Of a stretch of DNA of 64,000 nt, positions 11,778 through 21,976 are shown one piece after another. Position numbers and translations under genes: made by a program. The notes beneath the pieces are model-generated. The model was not told the origin of the DNA and did not search any database. It saw only the letters and a program-made list of their open reading frames with translations. Numbering within the stretch: position 1 is the first letter of the stretch; every line of letters begins with the position of its first letter. This stretch comes from Zygaena filipendulae (lineage: Eukaryota > Arthropoda > Insecta > Lepidoptera > Zygaenidae). Location: NCBI GenBank assembly GCA_907165275.2, contig OU015663.1, positions 2,802,501 through 2,866,500 on the forward strand, read 5' to 3'.

Positions 11778-12044
11778 CGTAGATGGAGAATGAATAGATG
11801 GGGCGATTTCCTTCTCTTTCGAATAGTAAGCGAGACAGTGTTATGGCTAAGTTCTTAAGAGTGAAAGAGATTTCCAATTATCTTTTGTCCTTATCTAGCG
11901 TATAGGTTTTTTTTGTTGGGCAAAGTTATAGTTTGCCCAACAAAGCGAAGCGCTCTTTGTTTATTTTGATAAAAAACGTTGTTATTTTCAATTATTGAAA
12001 GCTAAATAGACTTTCATATCGTGTTTAAAGTGTTTGTTTTTGTT

Positions 12045-12744
12045 GTGGACATAGTGATATGTTGTATTTTAGGCTGTAAGAGCCGTAATGAAAGGAAAAC
12101 GGAGCATGTAACATTTCATCGGTATGTAATGATTTACTTTCATGTAAATGTGTTTTGTTTGTGCAAAATAGCAAATATATTCATAATAACAGCTTTGTGG
12201 TATAAATCGTAGAAATATAACAAAAAAATCAACATTAATTTGCCTTCTTATTTTACTGTATAATCTTGCCAAATTACGTAGTCCTTATTCCATAATGGCG
12301 ACTATGTCCTTACCACGTCGTTACTATGCCTTCCGTAATATATCGGGTTATACTACGACAAAGGTTGCTAGATTAACCCAGATTAATTTCCCAATTTTTT
12401 ATAATATTAGTAGGTACCTATGAGGTGTAGGGTAGGGTAGTAGGGTACTTGCATGAAATTTATTATAAGAAATTGTGTCAATATGTCAAAAATAGAGCCT
12501 TAAAAAGCGTTATCGTGAAAGATTTACTAAAAAAAATTTAAGTTTCTAAAATATTCAACTTTTAATTTTGTGAAATGGAACGTTGCAACGAAGCACCAAT
12601 CACAGCCATGCTTAACAGATTACGTCACTTTTATTTTTTAGGAAACATTTACCTCTTTCAGAGAAGGCAAAAGAAACTAAGTGCATACAGTCAACGCATA
12701 TTTTTAATTTTCTGAACTCGACACATTTCGCTTTTGGATATTGA
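12045..12744 (+). pseudogene. THAP-domain transposase remnant, two exons
   Basis: The first segment (12045-12121) encodes CCILGCKSRNERK followed by HVTFHR, a good match to the start of a THAP zinc finger (C-x2-4-C, then a VSFH-like block). It ends at a donor CG|GTATGT. A pyrimidine-rich acceptor TTTTTTAG at 12641 is followed in phase by KHLPLSEKAKETK, which fits the next THAP stretch. The frame stops at about 12744. The second C and H ligands and the catalytic region are not seen. The expected start codon reads GTG, so it is probably mutated. It is a remnant, not a working gene. The THAP reading is good; the intron is an inference. Confidence 0.55.
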
Positions 12745-13639
12745 AGTTATCTGTCTGTCAGTGTCACATGACCCGACAGTGACATTTCTATCACAGGTTA
12801 ATAAGGCGTAATTTTGAACTAGTGACGTCATTCCGCGTTTCGGCGGTAAAGTCAAAAGTAGGAACTTTGAAACGCTCTATTTAATTAATTTATGCGTATA
12901 TTTTTTTCTTTTTCTTGCTTTATTTAAGTAGGTCATACATATATCTTTAAAATAGACTGGAAATTTTTTTTTATCTCTACCAAGTTTCATGCTAAGTGCC
13001 AATCGTTTCCATCATTTGTTTTTTTTTTCAACGTGGGATAAAATACTGAAAGATTCTAGTCAACTATGTCTCAGACGCTGTATTTTAAAACTTCAGTATC
13101 GAATCAAATAAGTTCAATTTGACCGTCAACAGAATCACGTGTACTGTACCCTTCGCGTGTAAGACTGGCTGAAAATCTTGCATGCTCTTGACTGTATGAG
13201 TAGTGTATGAAATATTTTAGATTCGATTTGGAAATTTTAGAATATTGGGCCTGATAAATACATTGTCCACGTGTCCAGTGTGTATTCTATATGTTTTTTC
13301 TTTTTCAGATTTCCTTTTAAATTGGTTACTCTTATTAACTGGATAGCAAGCACTGGTCGTGTAAATTGGAAACCAAATAGCTATTCAAGGATTCGTTTCA
13401 AGCATTTCCCAAGCAGTTTCTTTCGAAAAACTAAACTTAATTACAATGAGTGCAGCTGGCGCGAACCAATAGCAAGCAATAATAATAATCGTTTCAAAAA
13501 CCATAAGCCAAGCGCGCAACTTTGATGCCCTGACGAGAAATAAGCTGGTTTGCTCATCCGTACCGTGCGCTAACTTAAGTTCCAATAAAACGTTATTTGC
13601 ACCTACATAGTATTCATTTCACTTGCCCCGCTTCACTAC

Positions 13640-13836
13640 ATACTATAAAATAAAGTCGCTTTCTCTGTCCCTATATCCCTATGTATGCTTAAATCTTTAA
13701 ACTACCCAACGGATTTTGATTCGGTTTTCACCAATAGATAGAGTGATTCATGAGGAAGGTTTGTAACTATATTTTATCCTGGAATTCCCGCGGGAACTCC
13801 GAAATTACCACGGGTGAAACCGCGCGGGTCAGCTAG
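13640..13836 (+). mobile_element. Lep1-type Helitron nested in the P-like element
   Basis: The 3' half is clear: TATCCTGGAATTCCCGCGGG, AACTCCGAAATTACCACGGG, TGAAACCGCGCGG and a terminal GTCAGCTAG before T. The 5' part contains GGATTTTGATTCGGTTTTCA. The left border is approximate. It was probably already inside the P-like element when that element jumped. Confidence 0.65.
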
Positions 13837-14091
13837 TATATTATAAATCCCCTCGACACCATCAGGGATCGATGATTTATAGTTTATATACAAAACAACC
13901 TATCCTATAAAACTACATTTTACTTCCTATAGCTTTTTCATCACCAAACAAGCTAAAACTCCTTGGAAATTGGAAATAAGTTATTTAGTGGCAATACTGG
14001 TAGTTTACATGTGTGCATAGGAAGAATATCACTTTCTCTTACGCTATACGCGAATGCCTCGTCTAGTTCATTCTCCGTCTACGTACATCAC

Positions 14092-14328
14092 GAAAAACTT
14101 AGAGATGATAAGCATGTTTTTTTTTAAATCTGCTCGTAAAGACAACCCAGAGCTTAGTCTGTGTTTTTTTTTAAGCTGCGTTCAGAATATGCAATTAACA
14201 TACAAAATGCTGCGTTCAGAATATACAATTATCATTTGAAATCTAGCTTTTTACTAAATGAAATTATGATTGAAATGATAACATGATTAATGTTTTATTC
14301 TTGGATTACTTTCTTGAATTACTTTATA
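14092..14328 (-). repeat. Left LTR (3' LTR of the element), inner part
   Basis: It matches 20532-20768 of the right LTR, ending ACTTTATA. Together with 11646-11777 it rebuilds a 369-bp LTR, equal in length to the right one. Confidence 0.92.
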
Positions 14329-14977
14329 TTCGGCCCTTCCTGACGGTATACGCGACCTCGCGTAGAGCAATAATTATATAATAATGATATACTAACATTA
14401 AATATTAGGTACTATAAGTATTTACTTCAGATTGAATTCAAACAAAACATTTCAATACCAAATATTATTTTGGTCATAACAGAATCCAAGAAAAGTCCGC
14501 GGTCGGCAATCCGCGGCCACATATATGTATCAATCATTATAACATAAAATAACACAATAATAATAATATTAGTCACACAGGACTCCAAGGACAACCCGCG
14601 GCCACACAGGGCGTCCCAATCGCCACAAAGTTCAATCATTTTAGTCGCACAGGACTCCAGGGACAATCCGAGGCCACACAGGGCGTCCCAATCGTTACAA
14701 AGTTCACAGAATTCAATCATTTTAGTCACACAGGACTCCAGGGACAATCCGAGGCCACACAGGGCGTCCCAATCTAAATTATAGACGTTGGCATTATTGG
14801 CTTGATTTCAATACAGCCTTTCATTAAATTATAACATAACTACAATCGTTACGATTTCATTTATTTATCGTCGATAGCGATACTACGATACTACGTAACA
14901 GGTAATTATTACTTAATAAATCATCCTGAAGATAAGATTTACCAAATACAAAATGTAAAAAAAAAAAGTAAACATTA
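14329..14977 (-). other. gypsy 3' noncoding region
   Basis: It lies between the gag-pol stop and the 3' LTR. It contains a tandem array (14571-14774) and an AT-rich stretch. On the element's sense strand a short purine run AGGAAGGG lies a few bases before the LTR and may be the polypurine tract, though it is not directly adjacent. A small perfect stem TACGCGA/TCGCGTA is at about 14349-14364. No env ORF is present. Confidence 0.6.
14571..14774. repeat. Tandem array in gypsy 3' region
   Basis: Three units begin with AGTCACACAGGACTCCA or AGTCGCACAGGACTCCA at 14571, 14643 and 14724 (72, 81 and at least 51 bp). Each contains GGCCACACAGGGCGTCCCAA. A more distant partial unit lies upstream at about 14472-14520. 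Confidence 0.8.
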
Positions 14978-17900
14978 TTATTCATTATCAGAATCAGTTG
15001 CTATGGGGTCACTTGAAAACACCAACCATGGGTGAATTTTATCGACGGCAAAGGTATTTTTGTAAGCCGGCTTACCATCTTTTTTTGTGATGGGTGTATC
15101 GACAACTTCATATCTGTCGTTGTCCAATACTTTGGAGATTTTATAAGGTCCACTACATTTTGTTAACAGTTTTCTACTCTGTCCAGGTTGACTATTTATT
15201 TCTCTTTCTACTCTAACTAAGTCTCCTATCTCATACTTTTTAGGTTTTTTACGAGTTTTGTCGAATCTTTGTTTTTGTTTCTCCTGGTTTTGAATTATTT
15301 TCTTAGTTACTTCTTCCCTAAGTTCCTCTCGTCCGCTAGCCCGCTGGGATTCAGACACAACTGGATTCATTATGCCATCTGAACGACCAGTAGGGGTTAT
15401 ACCAAACAAAATATCCGAGGCGGTTCTGCCTGTTGCTTGGTTTATCGTATTATTGAGGCCCCATTGAACCTTGGGAATTTCCAAATCCCAATCACTTTCC
15501 GATCGACCATGGTTACTAGCTGTTAACGAGTCGATAATGGATCTGTTGTATCGCTCGATCTGGCCATTTGCCCGGGGAGTTGCGACAGCATTTAAAATGT
15601 GAGCGATACCTTTCTCCTTCACGAATGTCTCAAAGTTTCGACTCGTAAAACTAGTTCCGCGATCCGTTATAAGTCTTCTTGGTACACCAAAAATAGAAAA
15701 ATACTCTTCAAAAATATTTATCGTCGTTTTAGTTTTACAATTTTTAACAGCTTTTATATATATAAATTTTGTGAATGAGTCGATTATAGCTAATATATAA
15801 TTATTGCCACGCTTACTCTGAGGAAACGGACCACAATGATCGGCGTGCAGTGTATCAAAAGGTTTATCTGGTTTTGGTATCGGATGTAGCATCCCTTCCC
15901 TAGACCCACCAGGGATTTTGTTATGTGCACAATGTAAACACGATTTACAATATTTTTTAACGAAACGGCGTAAGTTTTTGAACCAATAAACCTTACGAAC
16001 TCTGTCGTAAGTCTTATCAAATCCAAAATGTCCAACTTCGTCGTGATTTATACGTAGGATTTGCCAACGCACTGATTTTGGTACTACCCACAGTAAAGTT
16101 ACTTCTTCATTTTTTCTTATTACTCTATATAATCGGTTGTTTTTAATAACGAAATTGTTTTTGATCTCGATGACATTGTTTAAGTTTTTATCTTTGAGAA
16201 TCTCTATAATGCGCAGTAATTCGGGATCCGCCTGTTGCACTGTCTGTAACCAGTCTTCATCTATGTTAATACTAAACACGAAGTCGTCACGATATTCAGA
16301 TATGGTGGACTCAACGGATTGTCGACTTAATGCATCGACGTGTGCCATTTTTGTTCCGGCACGATATTCTATAACGAAATCAAACTCTTGCATAGCTATA
16401 TACCACCTGGCTACTCGAGGTATTAAGTCTTTCTTTAACATTGTGCTCCGCACTGCGTTACAATCAGTAACCAGTTTAAAGGTAACACCTAATAGATACA
16501 CTCTAAACCGTGTTAAAGCCGTAATGACAGCAAGGGTCTCCAACTCGTAGGAGTGAAATTTTTGTTCCTCCGGAGATGTCTGTCGGCTATAATATGCAAC
16601 AGGTTGGAGGCCCTTTCCACCGTCTTGTAGCAATATGGCTCCTATACCCCATTTGCTGGCATCCGTATGCACTTCGAATATTGCGTCCGGGTCGTACAAA
16701 GCCAAAACCGGTCTGTTAACTAGTTTTTCTTTTAACTCCTGAAATGCTTGTATTTGTTCAGGCCCAAACCGCCACGGCTCATTTTTTTTTGTCAAGATTG
16801 TTAAGGGTCTAGCAATTATAGAGAAATTTTTAACAAATTTTCTAAAATAGCTCGCCAATCCAACGAATTGGCGAACCTCGTGCACGTTTTTAGGTTGTGG
16901 AAATTTATCGACAGCGTCAATCTTAAGATGTCCAGGACGAATTCCATTGGAAGAAATTTCGTAACCAAGGTAGTCTACATGATTTTGAAAGAATGCACAT
17001 TTACTAATGTTAAGAGTCAAATTTGCATCTCTAAGCATAATAAATACCTTTTCAAGATCTCTTAAACCGTCTTCAACTGATTTAGAAGGGACTAGAAGAT
17101 CGTCCATGTATGCTAACACATTATTTTGTCCAGACCTCTTTATCATAGTATTCATGACACGCTGAAAAACACTTGGTGCATTAGCCAATCCGAACGGCAT
17201 ACGATTGTATTCGAATAGGCCATCCGGAGTAACAAATGCTGTCAAGTGCTTACAATGTTCTGCTACCGGCACCTGGTAGTAGCCAGATGCCAGGTCCAAG
17301 CTAGTAAACAAATTGTTACCTCCTAAACGATCTAACTTATCTTCTATGCGTGGCAAGGGGTATTTATCCTTCAGTGTTTTCCGATTGAGGGCACGGTAAT
17401 CCACGCATAAGCGCTTTTGTCCATTCTTTTTACTAACCAGAATCACCGGACTTGCATAGGATGAAGAACTAGGTCTGATAATACCATTACTAAGTAATTC
17501 GTCAATAATTTTGGCCAATTCGTCCCTTTCCTTGATAGGCATCCGATAGGGATTATAAACTACCGGAATATCATCGCTAACCGTAATACTCATCTCTGCT
17601 AAATCTGTTTTACCTAACTCTGAAATATGTATGGCGAAACAGTCTCTATATTTGATTAACAATTCATGTAAATGTTGTAATTGACTTTTATTTAACTGTG
17701 ACCCTACATTTAGTTTATCTAATGGCAATTCTTGTATTTTATTTTGGTCAGTGGTGGCTATCCCAGTAAAACCTACATACTGATCTTCACATTCTATAAA
17801 ATTTGTTGCTCTACCTAGAATTTTACCTTCAGCTAATCGTATGATTTCTGCGGTACCGTTCATGACCATCACATACCCACCATTTTTATCAAAACTGTAA

Positions 17901-19612
17901 AGCCCCGGTAACACGTTATAATTACAATTGTATTCAAAACTATGACCACCGGATAAATATAAAGCACCGATGAACTTCGGTTCAGTTTTAACCGGTACCG
18001 GGCAAGTATTTGTCGCGTCCACATTGAAATTTTCTGTCAGTTTTAGGACAAATTTGATATTTAATTCTGCACAAGGTAGGGCTGCTTCATAAAATATCAG
18101 ATTATTGTGGTTTTTATAAGTAACAACATTGGGTAATTCGGTGAATGTCTGTCCTATGATGACTGGACTAAGCATGTAATGATCATTCACAATCAACATG
18201 TCGATCTTAGCATCGATACCATCTAAAGTTATATCTGCCTGACATACACCTATAGGTTTTACGCTCGAGTTACCAAAACCTTTAAGAGTTGACATTGTTG
18301 TATTAGTATTCCAACTTTGAAATATTTCTCTAGCATCAGATTCTCTTATAATGGAACAGCTACTTCCAAAATCAATAAATGCACACTTTTCAACGCCATT
18401 AATTTTAATCTTTTTATTGTATTTGTCACCACTAAAACCTGATTGTACACTTAAAATTTTGTTTACAGTGTGCTGTGAAGTTGTTGACTGTGTTTGAGTC
18501 TCGTTAGATTCAGCCAAGTCTGGTAGAGCCAGTGTTCTACTTCTACAATCACGACTCAAGTGGCCTATTTTCCTACAAAAATTGCATTTCTTAATCACTT
18601 TAGGACATTTAGTACGAATGTGGCCAGCCTCTCCGCAACCATAACATACAATATTAGGTCTTGGTGTATTAGACATAGAAGGCATTGACAAAGGAATATT
18701 AGTTACCTGCTTATTGTCTCTAGTGTCAGTGTAAAGTGATCTTCGTTGAAATTGTGAGAAATTATCACTTTGAGACAAAGTTTTAAGATAAGAAAAAAGT
18801 TGTTCCGGTTCACTGAAGCGACAGGCATTAACACTCATACGGATAAATTTATCATCAATTCCATGTACTAAGCACCCTACAGCTTGAGAACCTGTTATTT
18901 CACATCTGTTAATTAGGGCCATTTTGTCATAATAATATACATCTAAGGGACGGCCTAATTTACAACGCAGTTGCAACATTTTGGTTAGTAAATCTCCATA
19001 ATTTTCTGTAGATGGAAAGGCTAATTTCAATTTTTCAACCCACTGTTGCCATGTAAATAAAAGTGAAGGTAACCCTCGATACCAGCGTTTAGCCAGCCCA
19101 ATCAATTTAGGCAATGCATAAAAACAAGTCTGACTATCATTCCATGAATAAATTTGTGCACATTCGTTGACTTTGTGTAACCAAGTTTCTATATTTTGAG
19201 AGCTGTCACTCGGATCAAACTCCGGTATGACATTAATATTTGCAGTATATCCATGTGACCACGAGTTATTAAGGATTTGAGGTACTGAACTTGGGTCAGA
19301 GTTTGTAGCGGTTTCTTGGTTCATTGTTTGAGCCCCAACAGGGTCTTTTCCTATCACAGTATGCGAAACCCCTACAGAATTTCCACTCTGAATTGGCAAA
19401 TTTGGATGAGGAGGAGTATAATTATGTGTAACTCTATTACTTTGTCGCTTTTTGTGTCTTTGGTCACTCTTTCTACGTTTTGATTTTTTATGCTTATAAC
19501 GATGGTCACTGCTTGATTCACTATTACTACTACTACTACTACTATCTGTTTCACTTGATGAGAGTTGTTTCTTATATTTAGAGTGACGTTTATGTTTTTT
19601 GTTGGACCCCAT
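14978..19612 (-). CDS. Ty3/gypsy Gag-Pol polyprotein
   Basis: One uninterrupted frame of 1544 residues encodes the retrotransposon's capsid and enzymes, with no gag-pol frameshift. The N-terminus is Ser/Lys-rich. Gag ends in two CCHC zinc knuckles, CYGCGEAGHIRTKC and CNFCRKIGHLSRDC (about residues 316-350). The protease region near residue 410 has FIDFGSSCSII, so the catalytic triad reads D-F-G instead of the usual D-T/S-G. The reverse transcriptase has LDLASGYYQV (about 770) and YMDD (about 834). RNase H begins near HTDAS (about 980). Integrase has an HHCC finger (H..H, CKSCLHC; about 1190-1235), then the catalytic Asp of LHADHCG (about 1256), the Asp of LITDRG (about 1317) and the Glu of GQIERYN (about 1352), with 35 residues between the last two. 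A GPY/F-type module (CSGPYKISKVL) is near 1485. ATG at 19612 is the first in-frame start and gives a full-length product. The copy looks coding-competent, apart from the odd protease residue. Confidence 0.95.
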   Translation of the reverse strand: MGSNKKHKRHSKYKKQLSSSETDSSSSSSNSESSSDHRYKHKKSKRRKSDQRHKKRQSNRVTHNYTPPHPNLPIQSGNSVGVSHTVIGKDPVGAQTMNQETATNSDPSSVPQILNNSWSHGYTANINVIPEFDPSDSSQNIETWLHKVNECAQIYSWNDSQTCFYALPKLIGLAKRWYRGLPSLLFTWQQWVEKLKLAFPSTENYGDLLTKMLQLRCKLGRPLDVYYYDKMALINRCEITGSQAVGCLVHGIDDKFIRMSVNACRFSEPEQLFSYLKTLSQSDNFSQFQRRSLYTDTRDNKQVTNIPLSMPSMSNTPRPNIVCYGCGEAGHIRTKCPKVIKKCNFCRKIGHLSRDCRSRTLALPDLAESNETQTQSTTSQHTVNKILSVQSGFSGDKYNKKIKINGVEKCAFIDFGSSCSIIRESDAREIFQSWNTNTTMSTLKGFGNSSVKPIGVCQADITLDGIDAKIDMLIVNDHYMLSPVIIGQTFTELPNVVTYKNHNNLIFYEAALPCAELNIKFVLKLTENFNVDATNTCPVPVKTEPKFIGALYLSGGHSFEYNCNYNVLPGLYSFDKNGGYVMVMNGTAEIIRLAEGKILGRATNFIECEDQYVGFTGIATTDQNKIQELPLDKLNVGSQLNKSQLQHLHELLIKYRDCFAIHISELGKTDLAEMSITVSDDIPVVYNPYRMPIKERDELAKIIDELLSNGIIRPSSSSYASPVILVSKKNGQKRLCVDYRALNRKTLKDKYPLPRIEDKLDRLGGNNLFTSLDLASGYYQVPVAEHCKHLTAFVTPDGLFEYNRMPFGLANAPSVFQRVMNTMIKRSGQNNVLAYMDDLLVPSKSVEDGLRDLEKVFIMLRDANLTLNISKCAFFQNHVDYLGYEISSNGIRPGHLKIDAVDKFPQPKNVHEVRQFVGLASYFRKFVKNFSIIARPLTILTKKNEPWRFGPEQIQAFQELKEKLVNRPVLALYDPDAIFEVHTDASKWGIGAILLQDGGKGLQPVAYYSRQTSPEEQKFHSYELETLAVITALTRFRVYLLGVTFKLVTDCNAVRSTMLKKDLIPRVARWYIAMQEFDFVIEYRAGTKMAHVDALSRQSVESTISEYRDDFVFSINIDEDWLQTVQQADPELLRIIEILKDKNLNNVIEIKNNFVIKNNRLYRVIRKNEEVTLLWVVPKSVRWQILRINHDEVGHFGFDKTYDRVRKVYWFKNLRRFVKKYCKSCLHCAHNKIPGGSREGMLHPIPKPDKPFDTLHADHCGPFPQSKRGNNYILAIIDSFTKFIYIKAVKNCKTKTTINIFEEYFSIFGVPRRLITDRGTSFTSRNFETFVKEKGIAHILNAVATPRANGQIERYNRSIIDSLTASNHGRSESDWDLEIPKVQWGLNNTINQATGRTASDILFGITPTGRSDGIMNPVVSESQRASGREELREEVTKKIIQNQEKQKQRFDKTRKKPKKYEIGDLVRVEREINSQPGQSRKLLTKCSGPYKISKVLDNDRYEVVDTPITKKDGKPAYKNTFAVDKIHPWLVFSSDPIATDSDNE

Positions 19613-20399
19613 AACTTATGATTTGACGTACTTAACTAATTACAAGAATTAAACAGAAGTAAAACAAACCAAAATTAAAAATTACTTATCTGCAAAGAAC
19701 TTACAACTACCAACTTAGTTTGTATACAATTCATGAAATTAAAAAAATGTTTATTATTATGATAAAAATATACTTTGCTTGAAATAAGGTAGGTATAATA
19801 TCACTGATTTCTTTTTCAATGAAATGTAGCACTACAATATTAATCAAATGTCAGTATACTCCACTTTAAATTAGGTTTTTATTTCACTAATTTCTTTTCA
19901 ATGAAATGTAACGCTATAATATTAATCAAATGTCAATATACTTTGCTTTAAATTAGGTATATCACCAACTTCTTTTGTATGAAATGTAACACTAAAATAT
20001 TAAGCAAATGTTTTCTTAAACATTGCACAGAGGACTTTTGCAAGAAACCTTATTGTGTTTGCACTCACTCATTAACCCAAAGGTATACCTGCGTATCCAA
20101 GACAAATTTTGAGCATAACCAAGCTCTTTCTCTTACAGGCAATACAAAAAAATCACACTGGTTGGCACTGGAACTAACTGAGTAACCTACTGGAATTTCT
20201 AAATATAGTTCACAGTTAGATAGTTTGTTATTTTTAAGTACACTTATTTTATTGTAGAACCGATAAAGAAAATGCGAAAATAGTACTAGCATTACTTGGT
20301 TTTCTGTCACTTACTGATACTCAAAGGTAGGCACTCATTATTTCGCTGATAGTTTCGAGCACAGAAGGCGACGTGTTGCTCATTATCCCACTTCTGATT
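19613..20399 (-). other. gypsy 5' leader
   Basis: This region lies between the 5' LTR and the gag ATG. It holds three diverged tandem units of about 80 bp (19798-20010). A TGGGATAATGAG block about 10 nt inside the LTR edge is the only primer-binding-site candidate. It starts with TGG but was not matched to a specific tRNA. Confidence 0.6.
19798..20010. repeat. Three-unit tandem repeat in gypsy leader
   Basis: Units start at about 19798, 19880 and 19959 with TATCACTGATTTC-like text and share ATGAAATGTARCRCTA and ATATTAATCAAATGTCA-type blocks. The period is 79-82 bp and the third unit is partial. Confidence 0.75.
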
Positions 20400-20768
20400 T
20401 GTTAACTTGCTGTAGTTAATGCCGCCGTAAAGCACTATGAGGATTGGTTTTCGTCAATTAGTATCACAAAATCACAAACTACTTAGAGAACAATGTTTTA
20501 TTTTAGAATGTCTTCGTTGGATATACATCACGAAAAACTTAGAGATGATAAGCATGTTTTTTTTTAAATCTGCTCGTAAAGACAACCCAGAGCTTAGTCT
20601 GTGTTTTTTTTTAAGCTGCGTTCAGAATATGCAATTAACATACAAAATGCTGCGTTCAGAATATACAATTATCATTTGAAATCTAGCTTTTTACTAAATG
20701 AAATTATGATTGAAATGATAACATGATTAATGTTTTATTCTTGGATTACTTTCTTGAATTACTTTATA
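20400..20768 (-). repeat. Right LTR (5' LTR of the element), intact
   Basis: This 369-bp direct repeat of the left LTR contains uninterrupted TGGATATACATCACGAAAAA, the pre-insertion site of the P-like element. On the sense strand an AATAAAAC motif could serve as a polyadenylation signal. It contains a short internal repeat of GCTGCGTTCAGAATAT. ATAT follows at 20769-20772. Confidence 0.93.
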
Positions 20769-20777
20769 ATATGTTTA

Positions 20778-20900
20778 TATTTACGTAGACATGATATATT
20801 TATGTAGACTAATAATAGTCCTATTTTTTCCATTTTAAGTGAATAATATGTAATTTGTTCTTATGAGAAATAAATACTTATAACCTGAAACCTGAAGAGA
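20778..20900 (+). repeat. Possible non-LTR 3' tail flanking gypsy
   Basis: AT-rich sequence ends in GAGAAATAAATACTTATAA followed by a doubled ACCTGAA phrase. An AATAAA-like signal with a short tandem tail suggests a 5'-truncated LINE or SINE end. No coding part is visible. Confidence 0.3.
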
Positions 20901-20941
20901 GCATGAAAGGTATTCGTAAATACATCTATAGATATTTTGTA

Positions 20942-21110
20942 CTAGCTTTTGCCCGCGACTTCGCTCGCCTTAAAGATTTGGTTAGTAAATTTTGTGTCCC
21001 TCCGGAACAGTACTTCTGAATGAAGGGGTTTTCTTGATGATCGGTTAAGTAGTTATTGCGCGAAAAATATAGACAAACAATCACACTTTTGCACAATTAG
21101 AATTTATCTT
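20942..21110 (-). mobile_element. Helitron-like element, GCGACTTCGC subtype
   Basis: The plus strand starts CTAGCTTTTGCCCGCGACTT followed by CGCTCGCC, a variant of the CTAG plus GC-rich hairpin end. Further in are TGATCGGTTAAGTAG and TTGCGCGAAAAAT blocks, comparable to other copies' central regions. The right border is unclear. Confidence 0.5.
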
Positions 21111-21477
21111 TATCTTTTTTTGGTAATAATAGGTATATTTCACAAAAAAGTCGTCTTTTATTCTGATACTAATAACGGAACTGATTGTAGAATAAAATAA
21201 CTAGTAGTTTGCATCTCGATAGCGATGCATTCTATGATGTTGAACTTGTCACCCTGTAACCTCGATAGTAATGCGACATGTTTTTGTTGCAGAAGTAATA
21301 ATTTTTTTTGTTGTTATGTGAAGTGAGGTTTTTGAGCATTCAGTGTCAAGTTATTTTAACCCGATCAAAAATACGACAATACCTTTCTACACCACGTATA
21401 AATAAAATTAAACATCTGTGATATCGAGATAGCTACCTAATTCTAATAAAGTGAGAGTATTTCTCTATGTTAATAAA

Positions 21478-21533
21478 ACATAAACATTTAGAATCCCATA
21501 TTACACGAGTAAAACCGCGCGGAAAAGCTAATT
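21478..21533 (+). mobile_element. Decayed Helitron 3' end
   Basis: ACGAGTAAAACCGCGCGGAA followed by AAGCTAA is a degenerate hairpin plus CTAG terminus. Nothing reliable is seen upstream. Confidence 0.35.
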
Positions 21534-21976
21534 TTATGAAAGCATCACGTCACCGAAACATATCGAACCTTATCGCAAAGGCTGAAGGTCTAACTTCTCG
21601 TAGCGGGCCGCTATTATATCACCTAAAATATTTAAGTGAACAGACATTACAGGTGTTAACACAAAATATATATAATAGGGTCATCACAGGATACCTACCC
21701 AAATGGGAGCTAAGCACCTGCTATTTGGGAGCGTACCTGTGGCAAAATGCCAGCCTATTACCAGGATCACAGCAAGTACGTGGAGGTTTCTATTGGTGGA
21801 CGTTTACCTGACGCATGCGTCCCACCTGAACCCTACCTGTTTCGTGCAAATGCAAGAACCATTTTGTAAAGGTCTGCGGAAGGTATACTTTGGTAACATT
21901 GTACGCGGTGTGTAATAGCACTAGATGGCTCAAGTTATGCTGGCCGGTTTATGAGGTTCGTGACATGCGCTCTATG

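Larger units (their letters stand above)
11778..14083 (+). mobile_element. P-superfamily-like non-autonomous DNA transposon
   Basis: Its borders are exact because the uninterrupted right LTR supplies the empty site. The target TACATCAC is duplicated (11770-11777 and 14084-14091). The ends are inverted repeats, CGTAGATGGAGAATGAA on the left and, complemented, CGTAGACGGAGAATGAA on the right, and similarity extends to about 28 bp. An 8-bp duplication fits P, hAT or Merlin. The interior encodes a split THAP domain, the DNA-binding domain of P-type transposases, which favours P. There is no intact transposase. A Lep1-type Helitron sits inside. A segment at 12877-12975 recurs at 47879-47968. Confidence 0.8.
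11646..20768 (-). mobile_element. Ty3/gypsy LTR retrotransposon with nested insertion
   Basis: The element comprises a left LTR split in two (11646-11777 and 14092-14328), an internal region with one gag-pol ORF, and an uninterrupted right LTR (20400-20768). Without the nested P-like element and its duplicated 8 bp it is about 6.8 kb. The two LTRs read as identical wherever compared, which indicates recent insertion. There is no env-like third ORF. The order protease, RT, RNase H, integrase places it in Ty3/gypsy (Metaviridae-type). LTR termini are TGTTAAC on the plus-strand left and TTTATA on the right, so the TG...CA convention is met at one end only. No conventional tRNA primer-binding site was identified with confidence. 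Confidence 0.93.

Noticed and set aside
14427..14747. 106-codon minus-strand frame with repeated SLESC/ATKMIE phrases
   Set aside because: It reads through the tandem array in the gypsy 3' region; the repeats are DNA-level, with no sign of protein constraint.
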